Positions 57,241-64,000 of a stretch of 64,000 nucleotides of DNA are shown piece after piece. Within the stretch, counting starts at the first letter, position 1; each line of letters begins with the position of its first letter. Made by a program: the position numbers and the translations under genes. Under the pieces are notes generated by a model. The model did no database searches, was not told where the DNA came from, and worked only from the letters and a program-made list of their open reading frames with translations. Source of the stretch: Nitrosomonadales bacterium (GTDB lineage Bacteria > Pseudomonadota > Gammaproteobacteria > Burkholderiales > Gallionellaceae); contig JACRME010000004.1 in NCBI GenBank assembly GCA_016235045.1, forward strand, positions 124,001-188,000, written 5' to 3'.

Positions 57241-58347
57241 CTAGATCACTTCCAGTTCCGCGCGCAAAGCGCCCGAGGCCTTCATCGCCTGCAAAATCGC
57301 CAGCATGTCCTGCGGCGTCGCGCCGATGGAATTGAGCGCCTTGACCACATCGCCCAGATCCACGCCGCGTTTCAGGAACAGCAGGTTGCCCTTGTCCGCC
57401 CTGATGTCGATGGCGGCATTGGTCACTTCCGTGGTCTGCCCCTGCGCCAGCGGCGCGGGCTGGCTCACCGTGTTTTCGGCGCTGATCACCACCGTGAGAT
57501 TGCCGTGTGCCACCGCGCAGTCGTCCAGCGCGACATGCTGGTTCATCACCACCGATCCGGTGCGCGCGTTGACGATGACCTTGGCGCTGCCGGTTGCCGC
57601 ATCCACCAGCAGATTCTCGATGCGCGAGATGAACACGACGCGCGCGCTGCCCAGCGGCGCCTTGACTTGTATGGTGCGCGCATCGAGCGCCGCCGCGATT
57701 TCCGCCGGCGGCTCGATCTCGCGGTCGATGACATCCGCCAGGCGCGTCGCGGTGGTGAAGTCCGCGGTATTCAGTTCGAGATAGATGTATTCGCCCTGCC
57801 CCACCGAAGTCGGCACGGAACGCTCCACCGTCGCGCCGCCGGGTATGCGCCCGACGCTCAGGTGGTTGACCTGCGCCTTGGAGCCACCCGCCGCCGCACC
57901 GGCGCCGCTCACCAGCAAATTGCCCTGCGCCATGGCGTACACCTGTCCGTCTGCGCCTTTCAACGGCGTCATGATCAGCGTGCCGCCGCGCAGGCTTTTC
58001 GCATTGCCGATGGAGGATACGGTGATATCGATGGTCTGTCCCGGGCGCGCAAACGGCGGCAGCGAAGCCGTCACCGTCACCGCCGCGATATTTTTCAGTT
58101 GCAGGCTGGTGCCGGGCGGCAGGGTGACGCCCATCTGCGCCAGCATGGTGATGGTGCTCTGCACCGTGAACGGGGTCTGCGTGGTCTGGTCGCCGCTGCC
58201 GTCCAGGCCCACCACCAGCCCGTAACCGAGCAACTGGTTCTCGCGCACGCCCAAGATGGTGGCGATATCCTTGACCCGCTCGGCGGATGCCGCCAGCGAA
58301 AGCGCCATCAACAGCGCGGCGGCGAACGATTTGATCCAGGCATTCAT
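57241..58347 (-). CDS. flgI: Flagellar P-ring protein FlgI
   Basis: 368 residues with a signal peptide (first 22 or so) and ERVKDIATILGVRENQLLGYGLVVGLDGSGD, DIRADKGNLLFLKRGVDLGDVVKALNSIGA. Periplasmic ring subunit assembled with FlgA. Confidence 0.96.
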   Translation of the reverse strand: MNAWIKSFAAALLMALSLAASAERVKDIATILGVRENQLLGYGLVVGLDGSGDQTTQTPFTVQSTITMLAQMGVTLPPGTSLQLKNIAAVTVTASLPPFARPGQTIDITVSSIGNAKSLRGGTLIMTPLKGADGQVYAMAQGNLLVSGAGAAAGGSKAQVNHLSVGRIPGGATVERSVPTSVGQGEYIYLELNTADFTTATRLADVIDREIEPPAEIAAALDARTIQVKAPLGSARVVFISRIENLLVDAATGSAKVIVNARTGSVVMNQHVALDDCAVAHGNLTVVISAENTVSQPAPLAQGQTTEVTNAAIDIRADKGNLLFLKRGVDLGDVVKALNSIGATPQDMLAILQAMKASGALRAELEVI

Positions 58348-58356
58348 GCGACCTCC

Positions 58357-59034
58357 CTAGAACGGCAGAATGGAGAAGAAGAAGCGGTTGAACATGGTGG
58401 TCACCGCCGCCGCATCGATATTCTGCGCGCCCTTGTATTCGACATGCACCTCCGCGACCTGCGTGGATTGCACGGTATTGCTGCTGCTGATGGTGGACGG
58501 ATTCACCACGCCGGAGAAGCGCACATACTCTTCCGCGTGCTTGATCGCCACCTGCTTTTCGCCCGCAACGCGCAGGTTGCCGTTGGGCAGCACTTCGGTC
58601 ACGGTCACGGTGATCGCGCCGGAGAAGCTGTTGCTGCCGGAATTGTCGCTCTTGCTGGCGGATTTGACCGCGGTGCTGCCGGTCATGCCCATCGGGAATT
58701 CCACGGCCGTGCCCGCTGCCCCGGCGGTGACGGTGGGCGTGCTCAGGGCGATGCTGCCGCTGTTGTCGGCGCTGCTGCCCGATTTGCCGGAAGCAGATGT
58801 CGTTTCGACGATATTGATGATGAGCACGTCGCCGACGTTGCGCGCGCGCCTGTCCTCGAACAGGGGACGTTCGCCCGCGCCGGCCTGGAAGATCGCGCCG
58901 TTGTTCGCCGGTTCCTGCGCCGCCTGCGATATCGGCCGCGCGGTCAGCGGTTGCTTGATGTTGGTGGAAGGTACGCAGGCGCCCAGCAGCGCCGCCATCG
59001 CCACAATCCCCGCCACATTGATCGCCTTACCCAT
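58357..59034 (-). CDS. flgH: Flagellar L-ring lipoprotein FlgH
   Basis: 225 residues from ATG 59034 (GAGGTG just upstream). Lipobox LLGAC puts the lipid on Cys 20 or so. The family segments RRARNVGDVLIINIVETTSA and NGNLRVAGEKQV are present. The reading frame is open well upstream as a shadow of flgG. Confidence 0.95.
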   Translation of the reverse strand: MGKAINVAGIVAMAALLGACVPSTNIKQPLTARPISQAAQEPANNGAIFQAGAGERPLFEDRRARNVGDVLIINIVETTSASGKSGSSADNSGSIALSTPTVTAGAAGTAVEFPMGMTGSTAVKSASKSDNSGSNSFSGAITVTVTEVLPNGNLRVAGEKQVAIKHAEEYVRFSGVVNPSTISSSNTVQSTQVAEVHVEYKGAQNIDAAAVTTMFNRFFFSILPF

Positions 59035-59042
59035 GATGCACC

Positions 59043-59825
59043 TCACATCTGCGACAATTTCTGCAGCATCTGGTCCGAGGTGGAGATCGCCTTGGAATTG
59101 ATCTCGTATGCGCGCTGCGCCTGGATCATGTTCACCAGCTCTTCCACCACGTTCACGTTGGATGTCTCGACGTACCCCTGGCTCAATGTTCCCGCGCCGT
59201 TGGTGCCCGGCACGTTGGTGCTGGGCGTGCCGGACGCGGCGGTCTCCAGGTACAGGTTCTGGCCTTTGCTTTCCAGTCCGGACGCGTTGATGAACGTCGC
59301 CAGTTGCAGGCTGCCGACCTGCACCGGTGCCGCCACTCCCGGCTGCGTGACCGTGACCACGCCGTCCTGACCGATGGTGACGGTGGTGGCGTTGGCGGGA
59401 ATCGTGATCGCCGGTTGCACCACGAAGCCGTTGGCCGTGACGATCTGTCCCTGGCTGTCGCGCTGGAAAGAGCCGTCGCGGGTATAAGCCGTCGTTCCGT
59501 CCGGCATCAATACCTGGAAGAAGCCATCGCCCTGGATCGCCACATCCAGCAGGTTGCTGGTCTGTTGCAGGTTGCCCTGGGTGTGAATGCGCTCGGCCGC
59601 AATGGGACGCACGCCGGTGCCGATCTGCAAGCCGGAAGGCACTTGCGTCTGTTGCGACGACTGCGCGCCGGGCTGGCGCAGGTTCTGGTACAGCAAGTCC
59701 TCGAACACCGCGCGCGAGCGTTTGAAACCGGTGGTGCTGACGTTGGCCAGGTTGTTGGAGATCACGTCCATCTGCGTCTGTTGCGCTTCCAGGCCGGTCT
59801 TCGATATCCACAGGGAACGTATCAT
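59043..59825 (-). CDS. flgG: Flagellar distal rod protein FlgG
   Basis: 260 residues. [34 protein letters not shown] at the start and [23 protein letters not shown] at the end are diagnostic. Confidence 0.97.
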   Translation of the reverse strand: MIRSLWISKTGLEAQQTQMDVISNNLANVSTTGFKRSRAVFEDLLYQNLRQPGAQSSQQTQVPSGLQIGTGVRPIAAERIHTQGNLQQTSNLLDVAIQGDGFFQVLMPDGTTAYTRDGSFQRDSQGQIVTANGFVVQPAITIPANATTVTIGQDGVVTVTQPGVAAPVQVGSLQLATFINASGLESKGQNLYLETAASGTPSTNVPGTNGAGTLSQGYVETSNVNVVEELVNMIQAQRAYEINSKAISTSDQMLQKLSQM

Positions 59826-59842
59826 GACAAGTATCCTTTTAG

Positions 59843-60586
59843 TTAACCGCCAATGCTGAGCAGGCTGGCGGCCTGCCTGGCGTTGTTGTCCGCCGTTTGC
59901 AGCATCTTCATCTGCATGTCGAACTGGCGTGCCAGCGTGATCATGTTGACCATCGCCTCCACGGTGTTCACGTTGCTGCTTTCCAGGCTGCCCGCCACGA
60001 CCGTCACATTCGCATCGGCATCGGCAGCGTTGCCGTCTTTGGTGCGGAACAATGCATCTTCGCCGCGCACCAACTGGTTCTCCGGCGGATTGACCAGCTT
60101 GAGGCGCCCGACCACCACCACGCTGTTTTTCTGGCTGGTGCTGGGCACGGTCGAGATGGTGCCGTCCTTGGCAATGCTCACCTGCGTGTCGGGCGGAATC
60201 GTGATCGGACCGGCATCGCCGACCACGTTCAGCCCGCCGCTCGTCTGCAGGATGCCGCTGGGCAATACCTGAAGCGCGCCGTTGCGGGTATAGGCTTCCT
60301 TGCCGCTGGCATCCTCGACGGCAATCCAGCCTTTGCCATCGACGGCCACATCCAGTTCGCGTCCGGTGGATTGCATCACGCCCGGCGAAAAATCGGTCCC
60401 CGCCGTCGAGTCGACCACGAAAGAGCGTGTGGGCAACCCCTCCCCGTTCAGCGGCACGCTGCGAAAAGCATCGATGGTGGCGCGAAAACCCGGCGTATTG
60501 GTATTGGCCAGATTCTGCGACACCGACGCCTGCTGCTGCAGCGTGTGCGAAGCGCCGGTCATCGCGGTGTAAATCAGCCTGTCCAT
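59843..60586 (-). CDS. flgF: Flagellar proximal rod protein FlgF
   Basis: 247 residues with [34 protein letters not shown] and C-terminal [23 protein letters not shown]. 17 bases upstream of flgG. Confidence 0.96.
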   Translation of the reverse strand: MDRLIYTAMTGASHTLQQQASVSQNLANTNTPGFRATIDAFRSVPLNGEGLPTRSFVVDSTAGTDFSPGVMQSTGRELDVAVDGKGWIAVEDASGKEAYTRNGALQVLPSGILQTSGGLNVVGDAGPITIPPDTQVSIAKDGTISTVPSTSQKNSVVVVGRLKLVNPPENQLVRGEDALFRTKDGNAADADANVTVVAGSLESSNVNTVEAMVNMITLARQFDMQMKMLQTADNNARQAASLLSIGG

Positions 60587-60625
60587 ATCACCCTCCCAGA
60601 TGCGAATTCATTCGCAGCAAATTAT

Positions 60626-61849
60626 TTATCGCAAGTTGACGATGGTCTGCAGCACCTGGTCCTGCGTCTTCACCGTCTGCGCATTGGCCTGATACACGCG
60701 CTGCGCGGTGATCATGTTGACCAGTTCGGCCGTCAGGTCGACGTTGGAATCCTCCACCGCCGAAGTCTGCAGCACGCCCAGGCTGGCCGATCCCGGCGCA
60801 CCCACCAGCGGCGTGCCCGAAGTCGACGTCTCCGCCCATTGGTTGCCACCCAGGGGCTGCAGGCCTTGTGCGTTGCTGAAATTGGCCAACACCACCTGCC
60901 CCAGCGTCCGGGTCTGACCGTTGGAATAACGGCCGGAGATGATGCCGTCGGCACCCGTGCTGAAACCGGTCATATGCCCGGAGGTGAATCCGTCCTGGCT
61001 CAGCGAGTTCACGCCGAAGGTGGTGCCGAACTGCGAGGTGCTGGCGAAGTCGATGGTCAACGTCTGCGCGGCAGCGCCTGCCGGCGTGAACGCTGTCGAG
61101 GTCACCGCCGCCGCGGGTGTCGCCAGCGTGCCGTTGGTATTGAAGGTCATTGCCGTCAACGGGGCATTGGCCGCCTGCGTGTTGACGCCGTCCACCGTCA
61201 GGTAGGCGTTCCATGCATTGGTGCCGGTCTTGGCGAAATACAGCGAGGCCACATGGCTGCCGCCCAGGCTGTCGTAAACCGTCGCCGAAGTGGAATTGTT
61301 GAAGGTCGCCGCGTTGGTCGGATCGAATGCGGGCACCGCCGGAATGGTTGCCGAATTCGCGTTCAGGTTGAGTCCGGCGGTAATCGCCGTGGTCGCGTTG
61401 GGCAACAGGTCGGCCGTGGAGATCTGGATGTCGGCCGGTGCGGTCGCCACGATCACCCCCGCCGCATTGGGCAGGAACCCCGTCAGGCGATAGCCCTGGT
61501 TGTTGACGATATAGCCGTTCCTGTCCAACTGGAACTGGCCGTTGCGCGTGAACGTGATCGAGCCGTTATTGCTCAGCCGGAAGAATCCGCTGCCGCTCAC
61601 CGCCATATCCAGCGAGTTGTTGGTGGTGGTGATATTGCCCTGGGTGAATTGCTGCGCCACCGTCCCCACGCGCACGCCGATACCCGCCTGCCCGGTACCC
61701 GAACCGGCCAGCGAACTCGCATAAACATCGGCGAATTGCGCCTGCGATTGCTTGAAACCCACGGTGCTGGCGTTGGCAATGTTGTTGCCGATCACATCCA
61801 GACTCTTGGCTGCTGCATTCAGACCGCTCAAACCTTGTTGGAAACCCAT
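60626..61849 (-). CDS. flgE: Flagellar hook protein FlgE
   Basis: 407 residues. It begins GFQQGLSGLNAAAKSLDVIGNNIANASTVGFKQ and ends LTAELVNMITAQRVYQANAQTVKTQDQVLQ. The middle hook D2 part is Ala/Thr/Asn-rich. Confidence 0.97.
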   Translation of the reverse strand: MGFQQGLSGLNAAAKSLDVIGNNIANASTVGFKQSQAQFADVYASSLAGSGTGQAGIGVRVGTVAQQFTQGNITTTNNSLDMAVSGSGFFRLSNNGSITFTRNGQFQLDRNGYIVNNQGYRLTGFLPNAAGVIVATAPADIQISTADLLPNATTAITAGLNLNANSATIPAVPAFDPTNAATFNNSTSATVYDSLGGSHVASLYFAKTGTNAWNAYLTVDGVNTQAANAPLTAMTFNTNGTLATPAAAVTSTAFTPAGAAAQTLTIDFASTSQFGTTFGVNSLSQDGFTSGHMTGFSTGADGIISGRYSNGQTRTLGQVVLANFSNAQGLQPLGGNQWAETSTSGTPLVGAPGSASLGVLQTSAVEDSNVDLTAELVNMITAQRVYQANAQTVKTQDQVLQTIVNLR

Positions 61850-61896
61850 GACAACCTCCTCTTAAAATCGATCACACGCCCTTGGCGCGACGCCCA

Positions 61897-62553
61897 TCAC
61901 AGAATCTGCAGGACTTCACCCAGCCCCACTTCCCCGAGAGAACCCATGTTCAACATGGCTCCCGCGGAAGTCAACGACACGCTGTTCACAATCCCGTAAG
62001 ACAAGGTGGTCGGGGTGCTGCTCTTGCCGCCCAACACTGCCGTCGCGCTGAACGTGTATTTCCCGTCTGCCAGCGGTGCGCCGGTACTGTCGGTGCCATC
62101 CCACTGGAAGCCGATGACCCCGGCGTCCTGAGCCCCCAGTTCCAGCGTGCGCACGACGTTGCCCTTCGAATCCGTAATCGTCACCGTGACCTTGTCGGCC
62201 GGCTGCGCCAGTTGCAGCGCCGCATCGGACTGGCCGCTCAGCAGCGCGATCTCCGAGCCGGGAACCAGCGCCGCATGGCCGATCATGGAAGCCGCCTGCA
62301 GCGATTGCGCCGCCGTCATGCTGTCGCTCAACGCCTGCACGGTGGAATTCAATTTGTCGATGCCGCTGACAGTGGAAAGCTGCGCCATCTGCGAGGTGAC
62401 TTGCGCGTTGTCCATCGGGTTGAGCGGATCCTGGTTCTTCATCTGCGCCACCAGCAACGCCAGGAAACGATCCTGCGTGGCCGCCATTTGCGATGCGGTC
62501 GAGGCCGCACTCGCGGCGGCAGCGGAAGAAGTCGTGCTTTGTACTGTGGTCAT
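61897..62553 (-). CDS. flgD: Hook assembly capping protein FlgD
   Basis: 218 residues with QDRFLALLVAQMKNQDPLNPMDNAQVTSQMAQLSTVSGI and a C-terminal FlgD Ig/Tudor-like part (WDGTDSTGAPLADGKYTFSA). Confidence 0.96.
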   Translation of the reverse strand: MTTVQSTTSSAAAASAASTASQMAATQDRFLALLVAQMKNQDPLNPMDNAQVTSQMAQLSTVSGIDKLNSTVQALSDSMTAAQSLQAASMIGHAALVPGSEIALLSGQSDAALQLAQPADKVTVTITDSKGNVVRTLELGAQDAGVIGFQWDGTDSTGAPLADGKYTFSATAVLGGKSSTPTTLSYGIVNSVSLTSAGAMLNMGSLGEVGLGEVLQIL

Positions 62554-62566
62554 GGCCTAATCTCCC

Positions 62567-62971
62567 TTATTGTCCGATGGTCAGTGTTTTGAGCAGCAGG
62601 GTCTTGGACGTGTTCATCACGTCCACATTATTTTGGTAAGACCGCGAGGCCGAGATCATGTTCACCATTTCGTCCACCGGATTCACGTTGGGCAGGGTCA
62701 CGTAACCCTGCTCGTTGGCCATGGGATGCTTGGGGTCGTACACCACTTTCATCGGCGCGGTGTCTTCCACCACGGCCGAGACCTTGACGCCCTCCCCCAC
62801 CTGCCCCGGAACCGGCGTCGTGCTGAATACCACTTGCTTGGCATGGTAAGGCTTGCCGTCCGGCCCGGTCGTGCTATCGACGTTGGCCAGGTTGCTCGCC
62901 ACGACATTGAGCCGCTGCGACTGTGCCGTCATGGCGGAACCGGCGATGTTGAATATGTTAAACAGGGACAT
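62567..62971 (-). CDS. flgC: Flagellar proximal rod protein FlgC
   Basis: 134 residues: [28 protein letters not shown] at the start; [36 protein letters not shown] at the end. Separated from flgB by 117 bases that contain a hairpin. Confidence 0.96.
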   Translation of the reverse strand: MSLFNIFNIAGSAMTAQSQRLNVVASNLANVDSTTGPDGKPYHAKQVVFSTTPVPGQVGEGVKVSAVVEDTAPMKVVYDPKHPMANEQGYVTLPNVNPVDEMVNMISASRSYQNNVDVMNTSKTLLLKTLTIGQ

Positions 62972-63039
62972 GATCGAACCTCCATACCGCTATTCTATGA
63001 ACCTTCAAGCTTGCGCTTCTCTCGCGACCCTCTATCCAT

Positions 63040-63063
63040 CTTTCCCCCGCTGGCGGGAGAAAG
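63040..63063. repeat. Hairpin in the flgB-flgC gap
   Basis: CTTTCCCCCGC and GCGGGAGAAAG pair over 11 bp with one C-A mismatch, around TG. This CCCGCTGGCGGG design resembles short intergenic palindromes dispersed in many betaproteobacteria. It may set the relative level of flgB and downstream genes. Confidence 0.55.
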
Positions 63064-63088
63064 GGCAAACGAGAAACCAATTTTCAAT

Positions 63089-63493
63089 TCACCCTTGCAA
63101 TGCGGCCAGCACATCCTTGGCCTTTTCGCTGACAAATCGCAGGCTGGCCTCGTAACGCAACGCGTTGTCGGCAAATTGCGCCCGCTCCACATCCATTTCA
63201 ACCGTATTCCCGTCCGCACTGGGCTGCAACGGCTTGCGATACATCACCGGTGCACCCATCACGCTTTCCCCCGCCGCCCCGGCCAGATGACCCGGCGCGG
63301 TCGCTGCCACCGTCAACTTGTCGCCGCTGCCCTGCAGCGCGCCTTGCAGGGCGCTGGCGAAATCGATGTCCCTGGCTTTGTAGTTTGGCGTATCGGCATT
63401 GGCAATGTTCGACGCGATCAATTCCTGCCGCGCAGCGCGCAGATTCAGCGCCGTCTGGTGCAAGCGAAACATATCGTCTATCCTGCTGCTCAT
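63089..63493 (-). CDS. flgB: Flagellar proximal rod protein FlgB
   Basis: 134 residues with IDDMFRLHQTALNLRAARQELIASNIANADTPNYKARDIDF. First gene of the leftward flgBCDEFGHIJKL run; GGCGGGAGAA lies before the ATG. The 131-base gap to flgA has no clear sigma54 or sigma28 site. Confidence 0.96.
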   Translation of the reverse strand: MSSRIDDMFRLHQTALNLRAARQELIASNIANADTPNYKARDIDFASALQGALQGSGDKLTVAATAPGHLAGAAGESVMGAPVMYRKPLQPSADGNTVEMDVERAQFADNALRYEASLRFVSEKAKDVLAALQG

Positions 63494-63624
63494 CTCGTTC
63501 TCCCGCCTGTTCGGTCTACTTCACGACTTGCATACTAATCACCGCAAGTCTCCCGCTATCCGACGAATAAGGCTGGAAACCCGTTGTATTTCGCGCTTTA
63601 AAAATTCCCGCCCGGTTCCACAAT

Positions 63625-64000
63625 ATGACCATGAAAAACCTGTGCTTAGCGCTGCTCGTCCTGCTGCATTCCGGGATTTCGCCGGCACACGCAGCAGCAC
63701 AACAAGATCACGCAACAATACGCGCGACCGCACTTGCTTATCTGCAGGAGCAAACTCAATCGCTGCCCGGCAAAGTCAGCCTCCAGGTCGGCGATATCGA
63801 CCCGCGCACGGTGCTGCGCGCTTGCGGCGCACTGGAAGCATTCCTCCCCGCCGGGGCACAACTGATCGGCAAGACCAGTGTCGGCGTGCGCTGCAACCGG
63901 CAACCGGTCTGGTCCGTCTTCCTGCAAGCAACCGTCCGCGTCAACGCAACGTTGCTGGTCTCAAACCGCCCGCTGGCACAGAACACGGTATTGAGCGCGG
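63625..64000 (+). CDS. flgA: Flagella basal body P-ring assembly protein FlgA (partial, 3' end beyond window)
   Basis: Divergent from flgB. Starts at ATG 63625 (or 63631) with a signal peptide ending near ISPAHAAA, followed by the FlgA N-terminal part (ATIRATALAYLQEQTQSLPGKVSLQVGDIDPRT.. CGALEAFLPAGAQLIGKTSVGVRC). About 125 residues are visible; the SAF domain and the stop codon lie beyond 64000. Confidence 0.88.
   Translation, partial: MTMKNLCLALLVLLHSGISPAHAAAQQDHATIRATALAYLQEQTQSLPGKVSLQVGDIDPRTVLRACGALEAFLPAGAQLIGKTSVGVRCNRQPVWSVFLQATVRVNATLLVSNRPLAQNTVLSA

Noticed and set aside
59897-61999. 700-codon open frame on the plus strand across flgF-flgE
   Set aside because: Antisense shadow of two clear flagellar genes with no ribosome site or recognisable domain.

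Overview
The window looks like the chromosome of a motile, Gram-negative betaproteobacterium, probably a microaerophilic chemolithotroph of the Gallionellaceae/Nitrosomonadales type. This rests on the cytochrome bc1 genes with a beta/gamma-type Qo motif (PVWY), a hisCBHAFIE-HIT-tatAC string next to nif3 and an htrA/degS-like protease, a complete polar-type flagellar set, and the ubiUVT genes for oxygen-independent ubiquinone synthesis. The species assignment is an inference from content only. No tRNA, rRNA, CRISPR array or prophage was seen.

Layout. 1-1745: petB (cut by the left edge) and petA. 2140-4908: mgtC, a 2[4Fe-4S] ferredoxin, and a sigma54 enhancer-binding protein (EBP) whose divergent flank holds a textbook -24/-12 promoter followed by a roughly 105-nt structured RNA with a strong intrinsic terminator. 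4971-9977: an Ig-repeat lipoprotein with an SGNH-like C-terminus, nif3, htrA, and a tat locus that has tatA and tatC but no tatB. 9992-15030: HIT protein and histidine biosynthesis genes in one leftward operon (hisG and hisD are not here). 15134-19097: a NarL-type sensor kinase with a degenerate receiver, its response regulator, and a diguanylate cyclase.

19241-46487 is the main flagellar region: fliC under a sigma28 promoter, then flaG-fliD-fliS-fliT, a FliK-like/FlhB-like pair and the c-di-GMP brake ycgR. An eight-gene leftward sugar/glycan island follows (26341-35085: methyltransferases, GNAT, two paralogous beta-propeller proteins, WbqC, DegT aminotransferase, SEC-C/TPR/GT41 glycosyltransferase). 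After that come fliE (inverted) and fliFGHIJKLMNOPQR. Position between filament and basal-body genes suggests that the island glycosylates flagellin. 53145-64000 holds flgBCDEFGHIJKL on the minus strand, with a sigma28 promoter for flgKL inside the end of flgJ, and the start of flgA.

Between the two flagellar blocks lie a bacteriohemerythrin with a perfect sigma54 promoter, ubiUVT behind a near-perfect FNR-type box placed at about -40.5, a REP-associated tyrosine transposase (RAYT) framed by three REP-like copies, an isochorismatase-family hydrolase and a TPR-methyltransferase. The most novel item is the EBP/sigma54-RNA pair at 3319-4908, which resembles the LuxO-Qrr layout of vibrios but with an unrelated PAS-Cys sensor domain; the sigma54-driven hemerythrin could belong to the same regulon.
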